Origin: Cellulomonas sp.
Lineage (GTDB): Bacteria; Actinomycetota; Actinomycetes; Actinomycetales; Cellulomonadaceae
Assembly (NCBI GenBank): GCA_027451305.1
Contig: DAIDJQ010000010.1
Span: 1-26,792, forward strand
Length of the DNA: 26,792 nucleotides
Direction: 5' to 3'
Each line of letters begins with the position of its first letter. Within the stretch, counting starts at the first letter, position 1. Both the position numbers and the translations under genes were made by a program. Of the stretch, positions 15,252 through 23,343 are shown piece after piece. Under the pieces are notes generated by a model, which saw only the letters and a program-made list of their open reading frames with translations, had not been told where the DNA came from and did not search any database.

Positions 15252-16964
15252 GTGACCACGACCTTCGGGCGGCTCATGAGCGAGCCGCGCGCGACGGACG
15301 AGCCGTACGAGGTGCCCGCCCCCAGCGCGGAGAACGAGGCGGCGCGCAGCCCCTCGCTGGTGCTGCTGGTGCTCGCCGCGGCGGCCGGCGTCGTGCTGTA
15401 CGCCGTGTTCCTGCTGAACCCAGCCAACCGCGGCGACTGGCTGCCGTACGTCATGGTGATGGCCGCCGAGGCGGTGCTGGTGGTGCACTCCCTGCTGGCG
15501 ATGTGGACCATCCTCGCCGGCGGCGACAACCCGCGGAGCTTCGCGTTCCACCACGCTCAGGACCGCCTGCACGAGCTGTCGGAGATCATCCGGGAGCGCG
15601 CCGAGGACACGCCGTGGGCGTGGCGGATGTACCTGAAGGGGCGTCCCGTCGAGGTGGACGTCTTCATCACCACCTACGGCGAGGACCTGGGCACGATCCG
15701 GCGGACGGTCGGCGCGGCGCTGGGCATGCAGGGCGCGCACGTCGTCTGGGTCCTGGACGACGGCGACGACGACGCGGTCCGGGACCTCGCCGCCGAGCTG
15801 GGCGCACGCTACGTGCGCCGGCTGGCCCACACGGGGGCGAAGGCGGGGAACATCAACCACGCGCTGGCCCTGGCCAAGGGCGAGCTGTTCGCGATCTTCG
15901 ACGCCGACTTCGTGCCCGACCCGCGTTTCCTGCACGAGACGGTCCCGTTCTTCGCGGACGACGACGTGGCCTTCGTCCAGACCCCGCAGGTCTACGGGAA
16001 CCTGGACTCGATCATCTCCCGGGGTGCCGGCTACATGCAGTCGGTGTTCTACCGGTTCATCCAGCCGGGCCGTAACCGGTTCAACGCCGCGTTCTGCGTC
16101 GGCACCAACGTCGTGTTCCGCCGGGCGGCGATCGCCTCCGTCGGCGGCATGTACGCCGACTCGAAGTCGGAGGACGTCTGGACGTCGCTGCGCCTGCACG
16201 AGCGCGGCTGGCGGTCCGTGTACATCCCCACGCCGCTCGCGGTCGGCGACACCCCCGAGACGGTCGAGGCGTACACCAAGCAGCAGCTGCGGTGGGCGAC
16301 CGGTGGGTTCGAGATCATGCTGACCCGCTGGCCGTGGAGGCGCGGGCGGGGCCTCACCGTGGACCAGAAGGTGCAGTACACGGTGACGGCGACCCACTAC
16401 CTGACCGGCATCGCGCCGGTGCTCCTCCTGCTGGTGCCGCCGCTGCAGATCTACTTCGACATGACGCCGATGAACCTGCACATCACGCCGGTGACGTGGG
16501 TGCTCTACTACGCAGGCTTCTACGTGCTGCAGATCCTGCTGGCCTTCTACACCCTCGGCTCGTTCCGCTGGGAGGTGCTGCTGCTCGCCTCCGTGTCCTT
16601 CCCGATCTACCTGCGGGCGCTCGTCAACGCGCTGCTGCGCCGTGATCAGGTGTGGCACGTGACCGGCAAGAAGGGCGCCTACCGCTCGCCGTTCGCGTTC
16701 ATCCAGCCGCAGGTGCTGATGTTCGTCCTGCTGGCCGTCACCACGGGCGTAGGTGCGTGGAAGGACCTGGGCAACGGGTACCCGAGCCTCGCGCTCGCAT
16801 GGAACGCCACGAACACCCTGATCCTCGGTGGGTTCCTGATCACCGCACTGCGCGAGGCGCGCCGCGCCCGTCGTGCGGCCCGACTCGCCCGTCAGGCGGG
16901 ACGCCGTGCGGCGCACGCCACCCCGTCGAACCCCGATCTCGTCCTCACCGGAGGTGCCGCATGA
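15252..16964 (+). CDS. Family-2 membrane beta-glucan synthase (cellulose/curdlan synthase-like)
   Basis: Processive GT2 glycosyltransferase of 570 residues. Two membrane helices (about 33-55 and 60-88) precede the cytosolic catalytic domain, and about five follow it (about 378-560), giving roughly seven. The full motif set is present: D169-D170 (VLDDG), the D217-A-D219 metal site (FDADF), the acceptor motif SEDVW with E307-D308, and Q344QLRW348 (QxxRW). The C-terminus is a basic tail with no PilZ domain, unlike BcsA (about 750-870 residues) but in keeping with curdlan synthase CrdS (about 650). The start is set by GGAGG 4 nt before GTG 15252. It shares an ATGA overlap with the next gene. The co-transcribed GH81 endo-beta-1,3-glucanase makes beta-1,3-glucan the likeliest product; cellulose or mixed-linkage glucan cannot be excluded. 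Confidence 0.88.
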   Translation: MTTTFGRLMSEPRATDEPYEVPAPSAENEAARSPSLVLLVLAAAAGVVLYAVFLLNPANRGDWLPYVMVMAAEAVLVVHSLLAMWTILAGGDNPRSFAFHHAQDRLHELSEIIRERAEDTPWAWRMYLKGRPVEVDVFITTYGEDLGTIRRTVGAALGMQGAHVVWVLDDGDDDAVRDLAAELGARYVRRLAHTGAKAGNINHALALAKGELFAIFDADFVPDPRFLHETVPFFADDDVAFVQTPQVYGNLDSIISRGAGYMQSVFYRFIQPGRNRFNAAFCVGTNVVFRRAAIASVGGMYADSKSEDVWTSLRLHERGWRSVYIPTPLAVGDTPETVEAYTKQQLRWATGGFEIMLTRWPWRRGRGLTVDQKVQYTVTATHYLTGIAPVLLLLVPPLQIYFDMTPMNLHITPVTWVLYYAGFYVLQILLAFYTLGSFRWEVLLLASVSFPIYLRALVNALLRRDQVWHVTGKKGAYRSPFAFIQPQVLMFVLLAVTTGVGAWKDLGNGYPSLALAWNATNTLILGGFLITALREARRARRAARLARQAGRRAAHATPSNPDLVLTGGAA

Positions 16965-17689
16965 CCTGGGCTTCCCGCCTGCGACTCCTTGTCGGGGTCG
17001 TTCTCGTCCTCGTCCTGGCCGCACTGGCCACCTACAAGCTCAACGAGGACCGAGGCCGTGCCACGAGCACGTCGGCGCAGATCGTCGGTCAGGAGATCGC
17101 CGTGGGCGCGCCGTACGCCGGGATCGTGCTGGACCGTCCCGTGAAGGTCGGTGACCAGGTGCACAAGGGCGACCCGTTGTTCACGATCGACTCCGCCACC
17201 CTGACGCAGGCCCGGTCGCAGGGTGCCGGCCAGGTGCCCGACGCGACGGTGGTGGACAAGCAGGGCCACCTCGTCGTCGAGGCGGCCGAGGACGGCACGG
17301 TGACGCAGCTGTCGGCGCAGCCGGGCAGCTTCGTGCAGGCCGGGGGACAGCTCGGGACCGTGCAGCGCTCCGGGAGCCTGACCGTCGAGGCGCAGTACAC
17401 CCTCACGCCCAGGGAGTACGCGCGGATCAGCAGGCAGGAGCCCGTCACGATCGTCCTGCCCGACCAGAGCACGGTCGTCGGCTCCGTGGACCAGGTGCGC
17501 GTCACCACCGTCAACGGCAAGGCGCAGGCCGTGGTCGACGTGACCAGCCCGGCGCTGGCCTCCGGCTCGGGCGACGGCATGCTCACCGCCGGCACGCCGG
17601 TGGTGGCCCAGCTGCACCTGCGCAACGACGGTGTGGTGACCACCGTCGCGGACAAGGTGCGCACCTACGTCGCAAGGCTGATCGGTTGA
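16961..17689 (+). CDS. HlyD/membrane-fusion-like protein of the glucan operon
   Basis: A 242-residue protein with one N-terminal membrane helix (about 7-24) and an extracytoplasmic part. Residues 45-75 (VGAPYAGIVLDRPVKVGDQVHKGDPLFTID) are a lipoyl/biotinyl-type half-motif, and about 95-130 (LVVEAAEDGTVTQLSAQPGSFVQAGGQLGTV) is its second half, as in HlyD family proteins. The alpha-helical coiled hairpin that normally separates the halves is replaced by only about 20 residues. A beta-barrel-like domain follows. The ATG overlaps the synthase stop (ATGA) and GGAGGTG lies 5 nt upstream, so it is strongly coupled. Similar synthase plus membrane-fusion pairs occur in alginate (Alg8/Alg44) and rhizobial mixed-linkage glucan systems, so a role in polymer passage through or past the membrane is inferred. 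Confidence 0.78.
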   Translation: MTWASRLRLLVGVVLVLVLAALATYKLNEDRGRATSTSAQIVGQEIAVGAPYAGIVLDRPVKVGDQVHKGDPLFTIDSATLTQARSQGAGQVPDATVVDKQGHLVVEAAEDGTVTQLSAQPGSFVQAGGQLGTVQRSGSLTVEAQYTLTPREYARISRQEPVTIVLPDQSTVVGSVDQVRVTTVNGKAQAVVDVTSPALASGSGDGMLTAGTPVVAQLHLRNDGVVTTVADKVRTYVARLIG

Positions 17690-19776
17690 GCCGCCGTGCG
17701 CTCGTCGTGGTGGGTTCCGTCGCGGCCGTGCTGCTGATGGTGGCTGCCGTGGCGGGGCTCTCGCCCTGGGGGCGAGGCGCAGCCCGGTCCGGGACGGCCT
17801 CGTCGTCCTCGGGCACCTCCGGCTCCGTCCCGGGTCCGGCCGACGCCCCGCTGCCCCAGGTGGACACGGCCGCCCTGGTCAAGGGCGTGCCGCACGAGGT
17901 CGTGGCGCAGGGCGTCACCGCCCCCCGGCTGGCGCCCGGGATGGTGCCGCCGTCCAACCGGTGGTACTCCGGGCTCGTCTTCGGCGCCCAGCCGCAGCCG
18001 GTGTTCCCGCTGCCGCTCTCGTTCGCCCTCGCCGGAGGCGGGTTCCAGCTGGGGGCGCCCAAGCCCGTGGCCGAGGCGAAGGTCATCGCCGGCCCGCACG
18101 TGGCAGCCGTCACGGTCGACGTCGGTGCGGCGTCCTCCCAGGTGGTCGCGGCCGATCCGGTGAGCGTCACGGTGGCGCTGCTGGACGGCGGCGGTGCCCG
18201 GCTCGGCCGGGTGGTGCTGGCCGAGGGGTCGCCCTTCGCCTCCTTCACGGCGGACCGCGCGGTGTCCTTCGGTGCCGGTGCCGGCTTCGCCGCGGGGAGC
18301 GGGCCGGCCCCGACCGTCGTCGTCGGTGGCACCACGTGGGCGCTCGTCGTCCCCGACGGGGCTCTGAAGGGCAGCTCCGTCACGCTGCAGCCCGGCCAGA
18401 CCGCCACGTGGTACCCGCTGCCGCCCGGCGCTTCGACGCGGGCGGCCACCGAGCTGGCGCAGGCCGCTGCCGACCCCGTCACCGGCGTCGGCATCTCCTA
18501 CGGCGTCGGCGACCGGGTGGCGCGCACCACGCTGACGTACACCACCGCTCACGGCACGCCGTCGGCCTACGTCCTCATGCCGCATCAGCGGACGGGCACC
18601 CAGCCCGCCCGCACGGGCTGCGACCTGGGTGCCTACCCGAGCATCTACGGCGACCTGACGCTGTGCCGCGGCTCGGTGCTCACCGCGTACGCGCCGCTGG
18701 CGACACCCTCGGGCGCGCTCGACCTGTCGCACCTGACCGCGGAGCAGAAGTCCGCCGTCGCCACCCAGGTGCGGGCGGACGTGGCCGCCACCGGCGCCTT
18801 CGCCTCGGACACCTACGTCGGCGGCAAGAACCTCTACCGCGCGGCGACGCTCGTCGTGCTGGGGGAGCAGGTCGGCGAGGGCGCGGCCGTCGCGGACCTG
18901 CGGACCCGCACCGAGAAGGCGCTCCAGGAGTGGGCGGACCCGCAGGGGTGCACCACCCGCGACGCCCGGTGCTTCGTGTACGACGAGTCCGTGCGGTCGG
19001 TCATCGGCAAGACGCCGTCCTTCGGCTCCGACCAGCTCAACGACCACCACTTCCACTACGGCTACCTGCTCTCGGCCGCCGGACTGCTCGCGAAGGGCGA
19101 CCCGGGGCTGGCCGACAGGCTGCGCCCCGTGCTCGACCTGGTCGCGCAGGACATCGCCGCAGCCAAGCCGACCGACCAGCTGCCGCAGCTGCGGGTGTTC
19201 GACCCGTACGCGGGCCACTCGTGGGCGTCGGGCACGGCGCCGTTCGCCGACGGGAACAACCAGGAGTCCGGTTCCGAGGCGGTGAACGCCTGGAACGGGC
19301 TGGCCCTGTGGGCCGCCGCGAGCGGGCAGGCGGCGCTCGGGACCGAGGCGACCTGGTTGATGTCCACCGAGGCGAGCTCCGTGCGGGCCTACTGGACGGC
19401 GCCGGACCTGTCCTCCTTCAGCGGGTTCACCCACAAGGTCGTCGGCATCAACTGGGGCGGCAAACGGGACTACGCCACCTGGTTCAGCCCCGAGCCGAGC
19501 GCGATGCTCGGCATCCAGCTGATCCCGATGAACCCGGCGTCGGGCTGGCTGGCGCAGGGCGTCGACCCGGCGCGCATCACGGCGGCGGTTGACGAGGCCG
19601 CACCGACCGGGTACGGCGTCCAGTTCGGCGACTACCTGCTCATGTACCGGTCGCTGGCGGGTCCGAAGGAGGCGGCCGCCGCCTGGACGGCTGCGCAGCA
19701 GCTGCCGGACACGGCCATCGACAACGGTGACTCCCGGGCGTACCTGCTGGCGTTCGTCGCAGCGCACTCCGGCTGA
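17686..19776 (+). CDS. GH81 endo-beta-1,3-glucanase, membrane-anchored or secreted
   Basis: A 696-residue glycoside hydrolase family 81 protein that cleaves beta-1,3-glucan (laminarin, curdlan). The N-terminus MSRRALVVVGS starts a signal or anchor helix (about 5-25), followed by a Ser/Gly-rich linker. Family features: PPSNRWYSGLVFG and FPLPLSFAL early, then the catalytic region NDHHFHYGY with D453 and H457, FDPYAGHSWASG, and NNQESGSEAVNAWNG with E527 and E531. The spacing (D+4=H, E+4=E) matches characterised GH81 enzymes. Four cysteines in two pairs suggest export. The TTG start overlaps the previous stop (TTGA); TTG is uncommon but the overlap and the RR before the helix support it. Location in a synthase operon parallels the BcsZ cellulase of cellulose operons: polymer trimming or remobilisation. 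Confidence 0.88.
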   Translation: MSRRALVVVGSVAAVLLMVAAVAGLSPWGRGAARSGTASSSSGTSGSVPGPADAPLPQVDTAALVKGVPHEVVAQGVTAPRLAPGMVPPSNRWYSGLVFGAQPQPVFPLPLSFALAGGGFQLGAPKPVAEAKVIAGPHVAAVTVDVGAASSQVVAADPVSVTVALLDGGGARLGRVVLAEGSPFASFTADRAVSFGAGAGFAAGSGPAPTVVVGGTTWALVVPDGALKGSSVTLQPGQTATWYPLPPGASTRAATELAQAAADPVTGVGISYGVGDRVARTTLTYTTAHGTPSAYVLMPHQRTGTQPARTGCDLGAYPSIYGDLTLCRGSVLTAYAPLATPSGALDLSHLTAEQKSAVATQVRADVAATGAFASDTYVGGKNLYRAATLVVLGEQVGEGAAVADLRTRTEKALQEWADPQGCTTRDARCFVYDESVRSVIGKTPSFGSDQLNDHHFHYGYLLSAAGLLAKGDPGLADRLRPVLDLVAQDIAAAKPTDQLPQLRVFDPYAGHSWASGTAPFADGNNQESGSEAVNAWNGLALWAAASGQAALGTEATWLMSTEASSVRAYWTAPDLSSFSGFTHKVVGINWGGKRDYATWFSPEPSAMLGIQLIPMNPASGWLAQGVDPARITAAVDEAAPTGYGVQFGDYLLMYRSLAGPKEAAAAWTAAQQLPDTAIDNGDSRAYLLAFVAAHSG

Positions 19777-19783
19777 CGGTGGC

Positions 19784-19789
19784 TAGGGT
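19784..19789 (+). promoter_or_regulatory. Putative -10 box of leaderless dapE transcript
   Basis: TAGGGT ends 6 nt before the GTG at 19796; no Shine-Dalgarno. It lies in the 19-bp gap after the GH81 gene. Confidence 0.5.
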
Positions 19790-19795
19790 CGGCGC

Positions 19796-20881
19796 GTGAC
19801 CGACCTCGACCTCACGGCGGACCTGCCGACCCTCACCCGTGCGATCTGCGACGTCCCGTCGGTGAGCGGGGCCGAGGGCCCGCTGGCGGACCTCGTCGAG
19901 CGGGCCCTGCGGGCGCTGCCGCACCTGGAGGTGCTGCGCGACGGCGACGCCGTGGTGGCGCGCACGCACCTGGGCCGGCCCCGCCGCGTGGCGATCGCGG
20001 GCCACCTCGACACCGTCCCGATCGCGGACAACGTCCCGAGCCGCCTGGAGGGCGACGGCGCGGACGCGGTGCTGTGGGGCCGGGGCACCGTCGACATGAA
20101 GGCGGGCGTGGCGGTGCAGCTGGCGCTGGCCGCCGAGCTGACGGCGCCGTTGCACGACGTGACCTGGGTGTTCTACGACCACGAGGAGGTCGCCGCCGAG
20201 CTCAACGGCCTCGGCCGGGTGGCGGCCGCGCACCCGGACTGGCTCGCGGCCGACTTCGCCGTGCTCGGCGAGCCCACGGCGGGCGGGGTCGAGGGCGGCT
20301 GCAACGGCACGCTGCGGGCCGAGGCGGTGGTGCCGGGCGTCGCGGCGCACTCGGCGCGGGCGTGGACCGGGGTGAACGCGATCCACCGGGCGGGCGAGCT
20401 GCTGCGCCGCCTCGACGAGTACGTCCCGGCCATCGTCATGGTCGACGGGCTCGAGTACCGCGAGGGCCTCAACGCCGTGCTGATCGCCGGCGGCACCGCC
20501 GCGAACGTGATCCCCGACCGCTGCGTCGTCACCGTCAACTACAGGTTCGCCCCCGTCCGTTCGATCGCGGAGGCCGAGGCCCACGTGCGCGAGGTGCTGC
20601 ACGGGTACGACGTCACGGTCGTCGACGCCGCGGCCGGCGCCCTGCCGGGTCTCGACGACCCCGCCGCCCGCGAGTTCGTCGCCGCCGTGCTCGGTGCCAC
20701 GGGCCGGGCGCCGGTGGCCAAGCTCGGGTGGACGGACGTCGCCCGGTTCAGCTCTCTCGGGGTCCCGGCCGTGAACTTCGGCCCGGGCGACCCCCTGCTG
20801 GCGCACACGCGGGAGGAGCGCTGCCCGGTGGCGCAGATCGAGCAGGTGCACGCGGCGCTGCGGGCCTGGCTGGCGGGCTGA
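19796..20881 (+). CDS. dapE: Succinyl-diaminopimelate desuccinylase
   Basis: Zinc-dependent M20-family amidohydrolase of 361 residues that releases succinate from N-succinyl-L,L-diaminopimelate. The metal site is complete: H70 (GHLDTVP, with D72), bridging D100 (GTVDMK), general base E130 with E131 (DHEEV), E159 (GEPT) and H337 (LLAHTREE). The dimerisation domain lies between about residues 165 and 285. The sequence fits actinobacterial DapE, and dapC and dapD in the same window support this over other M20 peptidases. The GTG start is at the inferred transcription start. Confidence 0.93.
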   Translation: MTDLDLTADLPTLTRAICDVPSVSGAEGPLADLVERALRALPHLEVLRDGDAVVARTHLGRPRRVAIAGHLDTVPIADNVPSRLEGDGADAVLWGRGTVDMKAGVAVQLALAAELTAPLHDVTWVFYDHEEVAAELNGLGRVAAAHPDWLAADFAVLGEPTAGGVEGGCNGTLRAEAVVPGVAAHSARAWTGVNAIHRAGELLRRLDEYVPAIVMVDGLEYREGLNAVLIAGGTAANVIPDRCVVTVNYRFAPVRSIAEAEAHVREVLHGYDVTVVDAAAGALPGLDDPAAREFVAAVLGATGRAPVAKLGWTDVARFSSLGVPAVNFGPGDPLLAHTREERCPVAQIEQVHAALRAWLAG

Positions 20882-20945
20882 CGCCGGCCCGCTGACCAGG
20901 CCGAGTCCCGGGCTTCGGGCTCCCGCCCGGCATGGCCGGCGGCCC

Positions 20946-20951
20946 TAGAGT
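20946..20951 (+). promoter_or_regulatory. Putative -10 box of leaderless LOG-family transcript
   Basis: TAGAGT, 7 nt before the ATG at 20959, without Shine-Dalgarno. Upstream at 20908-20930 a CCGGGC/GCCCGG repeat with an 11-nt loop may end the dapE transcript. Confidence 0.5.
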
Positions 20952-20958
20952 GCCACCC

Positions 20959-21807
20959 ATGGACGAGCAGCAGCCCCCGCGCTCCGGCGACGGCCGACGC
21001 CGCAAGGGCACCACCGAGTACCGCCGCGGGCCGGTGCTGCTGCGCGGCCCGCAGATCCCCGCCACCACCTCCGACCAGCGCCTGCTGGCCCGAGGGGACC
21101 GGGTCACCTGGTTGCACGAGGACCCGTGGCGCGTGATGCGCATCCAGAGCGAGTTCGTGGAGGGCTTCGGCGCGCTCGCCGAGGTGGGGCCCGCCGTGAG
21201 CGTGTTCGGCTCGGCCCGTATCCGGAAGGGGCAGCCGGAGTACGAGCTCGCCCGGCAGGTGGCCGAGCGACTGGCGCGGGCCGGCTACGCCGTGATCACC
21301 GGTGGGGGACCCGGTGTGATGGAGGCCGCCAACCGCGGCGCGGCGCAGGCCGGCGGGCTGTCGGTCGGCCTCGGCATCGAGCTGCCGTTCGAGCAGGGCA
21401 TGAACAAGTGGGTCGACCTCGGGGTCAACTTCCGGTACTTCTTCGCCCGCAAGACGATGTTCGTCAAGTACGCGGAGGGCTTCGTGGTCCTCCCGGGCGG
21501 CTTCGGCACGCTCGACGAGCTCTTCGAGGCGCTCACCCTGGTGCAGACGCACAAGGTGATCGGCTTCCCGATCGTGCTGATGGGCTCGGACTACTGGGGC
21601 GGGCTGCTGGACTGGATCCGCGGCACCGTCGCCGAGCGCGGCATGATCGGCCCGGTCGACGCGGACCTGCTGCAGCTCACCGACGACCCCGACGAGGCCG
21701 TCGACATCGTGATGCGTCGCAGCGCCCAGCTGCGCGCGCAGGAGGAGGCCGCCGTGCGGGCCGCTGCGGAGGCCGAGGCCACCGCCACCGAGAGCACAGG
21801 CTGGTAG
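20959..21807 (+). CDS. LOG-family protein (TIGR00730, Rossmann fold nucleotide-binding)
   Basis: A 282-residue protein of the LOG/'lysine decarboxylase' family, whose best studied members are phosphoribohydrolases that release cytokinin bases from nucleotides. Both signatures are present: GGGPGVMEAANRGA and PGGFGTLDELFEALTLVQ. The first ~75 residues are a basic extension (GRRRKGTTEYRRGPVLLRG) and a WRVMRIQSEFVEGF segment typical of the longer actinobacterial version. The C-terminus is an Ala/Glu-rich helix. The position after dapE is the same as in mycobacteria (Rv1202-Rv1205). The 'lysine decarboxylase' label common in databases is misleading; the true substrate here is unknown. Confidence 0.9.
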   Translation: MDEQQPPRSGDGRRRKGTTEYRRGPVLLRGPQIPATTSDQRLLARGDRVTWLHEDPWRVMRIQSEFVEGFGALAEVGPAVSVFGSARIRKGQPEYELARQVAERLARAGYAVITGGGPGVMEAANRGAAQAGGLSVGLGIELPFEQGMNKWVDLGVNFRYFFARKTMFVKYAEGFVVLPGGFGTLDELFEALTLVQTHKVIGFPIVLMGSDYWGGLLDWIRGTVAERGMIGPVDADLLQLTDDPDEAVDIVMRRSAQLRAQEEAAVRAAAEAEATATESTGW

Positions 21808-21811
21808 CCGC

Positions 21812-23050
21812 GTGGTCGTCGAGCCCGTTCCCGCGCTGAGCCGCGCCCGGACGGACCCCCGCACGTGGCCGTGGTGGGGCCAGGTGCTGGGGGTCTACGC
21901 CGTCACGCGCCTGTTCACCGCGGCCGTGTTCGTGTGGGTGGCGCGGCTCCAGCTGGCGAACCTGTGGACGCCCGCCGCGCCGTCCTACTGGAAGTTCGTC
22001 GGCCTGATGTTCGACGGCTCCTGGTACCGCCAGATCGCGGAGCACGGGTACCCCGCGACCCTCCCGGTCGGCAGCGACGGCCTGGTGCAGCAGAACGCCT
22101 GGGCCTTCTTCCCGCTGTTCCCCGGCCTGGTGCGAGCGGTGATGACCGTGACTCGGCTGCCGTGGGAGGTCGCCGCGCCGGTCGTCGCCACGCTGCTCGG
22201 CGCCGGGGCCGTGCTGCTGGTGCACCGCTGCATCGTCGCGGGCGCGCCGCGTGCCGTCGCCGCGTGGCCGGCGCTGCCGCTGGCCACCGTCGCCCTCGTC
22301 TGCGTCTTCCCCACCTCGCCCGTGCTGCAGGCCGGCTACACCGAGTCGCTCGCCCTCCTGCTGATCGCCGCGGTGCTGCTCCTGGTGCTGCGCCGCCGGT
22401 ACGGCGCCGCCGCCCTCGTGGTGGTGGCCCTCGGCTTCGCCCGGGCCGTCGCGCTGCCGATGGTGGTGGTCGTCGTCGTGCACGCGCTGGTCCGCTGGCG
22501 GGACGCCCGCCTTGGGACGGAGCCCCTGCCCGGCCGGGACGTGGCCCGGCTGGCGGGCCTGGGCGTCACCGCGCTCGTGTCCGGGTTCGCGTGGCCGCTG
22601 ATCTGCGGCTGGGCGACCGGGGTGCCCAACGCCTACCTGCTCACCCAGGAGTCGTGGCGCGGCGTGCGGACCACGACGCCGTTCTACGGCTGGACGTACG
22701 TGCCGCAGTTCTGGTTCGGGGCATGGGCGCCGCTGGTGCTGGCCGGCGGGTTCGGGCTGACGATCGCGCTCCTCGTGGCGCCCGCGTCCTGGCGCCTCGG
22801 CAACGAGCTGCACACCTGGTCGGCCGCCTACATCGGCTACATCGTGGCCGTGATCGAGCCGGGCAGCAGCCTCGCCCGGTTCCTCCTCCTCGCCTTCCCG
22901 ATGGGCGCGGTCACCGCTGGACTGGTGCAGCGTCCGGCCCGCGCGCGGGGTGCCGCGTACTGGGCGGTACTGGTGCTCATGGTCGGGCTGCAGGTGCTCT
23001 GGATCAGGACGATGTGGCTGTTCAACCCGCACGGCGACTGGCCGCCGTGA
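21812..23050 (+). CDS. Polytopic membrane protein, PIG-V-like GT-C mannosyltransferase
   Basis: A 412-residue integral membrane protein with about nine to ten hydrophobic helices. After the first helix comes an outward loop with FDGSWYRQIAEHGYP, the 'WD--WY--IA--GY' pattern of the PIG-V/GT-C fold family, whose acid residue is catalytic in lipid-linked sugar transferases. A QNAWAFFPLFPGLVR segment also fits. The sugar is probably mannose from a polyprenyl-phosphate donor, transferred outside the membrane to a lipid or protein; this is inference. The GTG start is 4 nt after the LOG stop with no clear ribosome binding site, so translation is likely coupled. Confidence 0.75.
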   Translation: MVVEPVPALSRARTDPRTWPWWGQVLGVYAVTRLFTAAVFVWVARLQLANLWTPAAPSYWKFVGLMFDGSWYRQIAEHGYPATLPVGSDGLVQQNAWAFFPLFPGLVRAVMTVTRLPWEVAAPVVATLLGAGAVLLVHRCIVAGAPRAVAAWPALPLATVALVCVFPTSPVLQAGYTESLALLLIAAVLLLVLRRRYGAAALVVVALGFARAVALPMVVVVVVHALVRWRDARLGTEPLPGRDVARLAGLGVTALVSGFAWPLICGWATGVPNAYLLTQESWRGVRTTTPFYGWTYVPQFWFGAWAPLVLAGGFGLTIALLVAPASWRLGNELHTWSAAYIGYIVAVIEPGSSLARFLLLAFPMGAVTAGLVQRPARARGAAYWAVLVLMVGLQVLWIRTMWLFNPHGDWPP

Positions 23051-23084
23051 CGCCGGGGCGACCGGGCGGAACGGGCGTGTGACC

Positions 23085-23090
23085 TAGGAT
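23085..23090 (+). promoter_or_regulatory. Putative -10 box of DUF3117 gene
   Basis: TAGGAT, 66 nt before the ATG at 23157. No clear -35. Confidence 0.45.
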
Positions 23091-23103
23091 GGGACCCGGA
23101 CGA

Positions 23104-23128
23104 CCGGCCCCCTGCGCGGGGGAGCCGG
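23104..23128 (+). promoter_or_regulatory. 5' leader hairpin before the DUF3117 gene
   Basis: CCGGC pairs with GCCGG and CCCC with GGGG around a GCGC-containing loop, with one bulged A. It starts about 7 nt after the inferred start site and ends 13 nt before AAGGAG (23142-23147). Confidence 0.4.
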
Positions 23129-23156
23129 GTCACACCAGCCGAAGGAGAGGCCCCGC

Positions 23157-23324
23157 ATGGCCGCGATGAAGCCGAGGACCGGCGACGGACCGCTGGAGGT
23201 CACCAAGGAGGGTCGCGGCATCGTCATGCGTGTCCCTCTCGAGGGTGGCGGCCGTCTGGTGGTCGAGCTCAACGCGACCGAGGCGGCGGAGCTGGGGCAG
23301 GCTCTGACGTCCGTCGCCGGCTGA
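23157..23324 (+). CDS. DUF3117 family small protein
   Basis: A 55-residue protein, MAAMKPRTGDGPLEVTKEG through LGQALTSVAG. The sequence matches the highly conserved actinobacterial DUF3117 family almost residue for residue from memory (Rv1211 in mycobacteria). The pattern of alternating charged and hydrophobic residues in GIVMRVPLEGGGRLVVELN suggests a small beta-sheet. A strong ribosome binding site, AAGGAGAGG, lies 6 nt upstream of the ATG. Function unknown. Confidence 0.93.
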   Translation: MAAMKPRTGDGPLEVTKEGRGIVMRVPLEGGGRLVVELNATEAAELGQALTSVAG

Positions 23325-23343
23325 CCCGGCTCGGTCCAGCGGC

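Noticed and set aside
20959..21807. Lysine decarboxylase function for the LOG-family gene, tempting because of nearby dap genes
   Set aside because: The PGGFGT and GGGPGVMEA motifs define LOG nucleotide-binding proteins, and the old annotation is known to be misleading.
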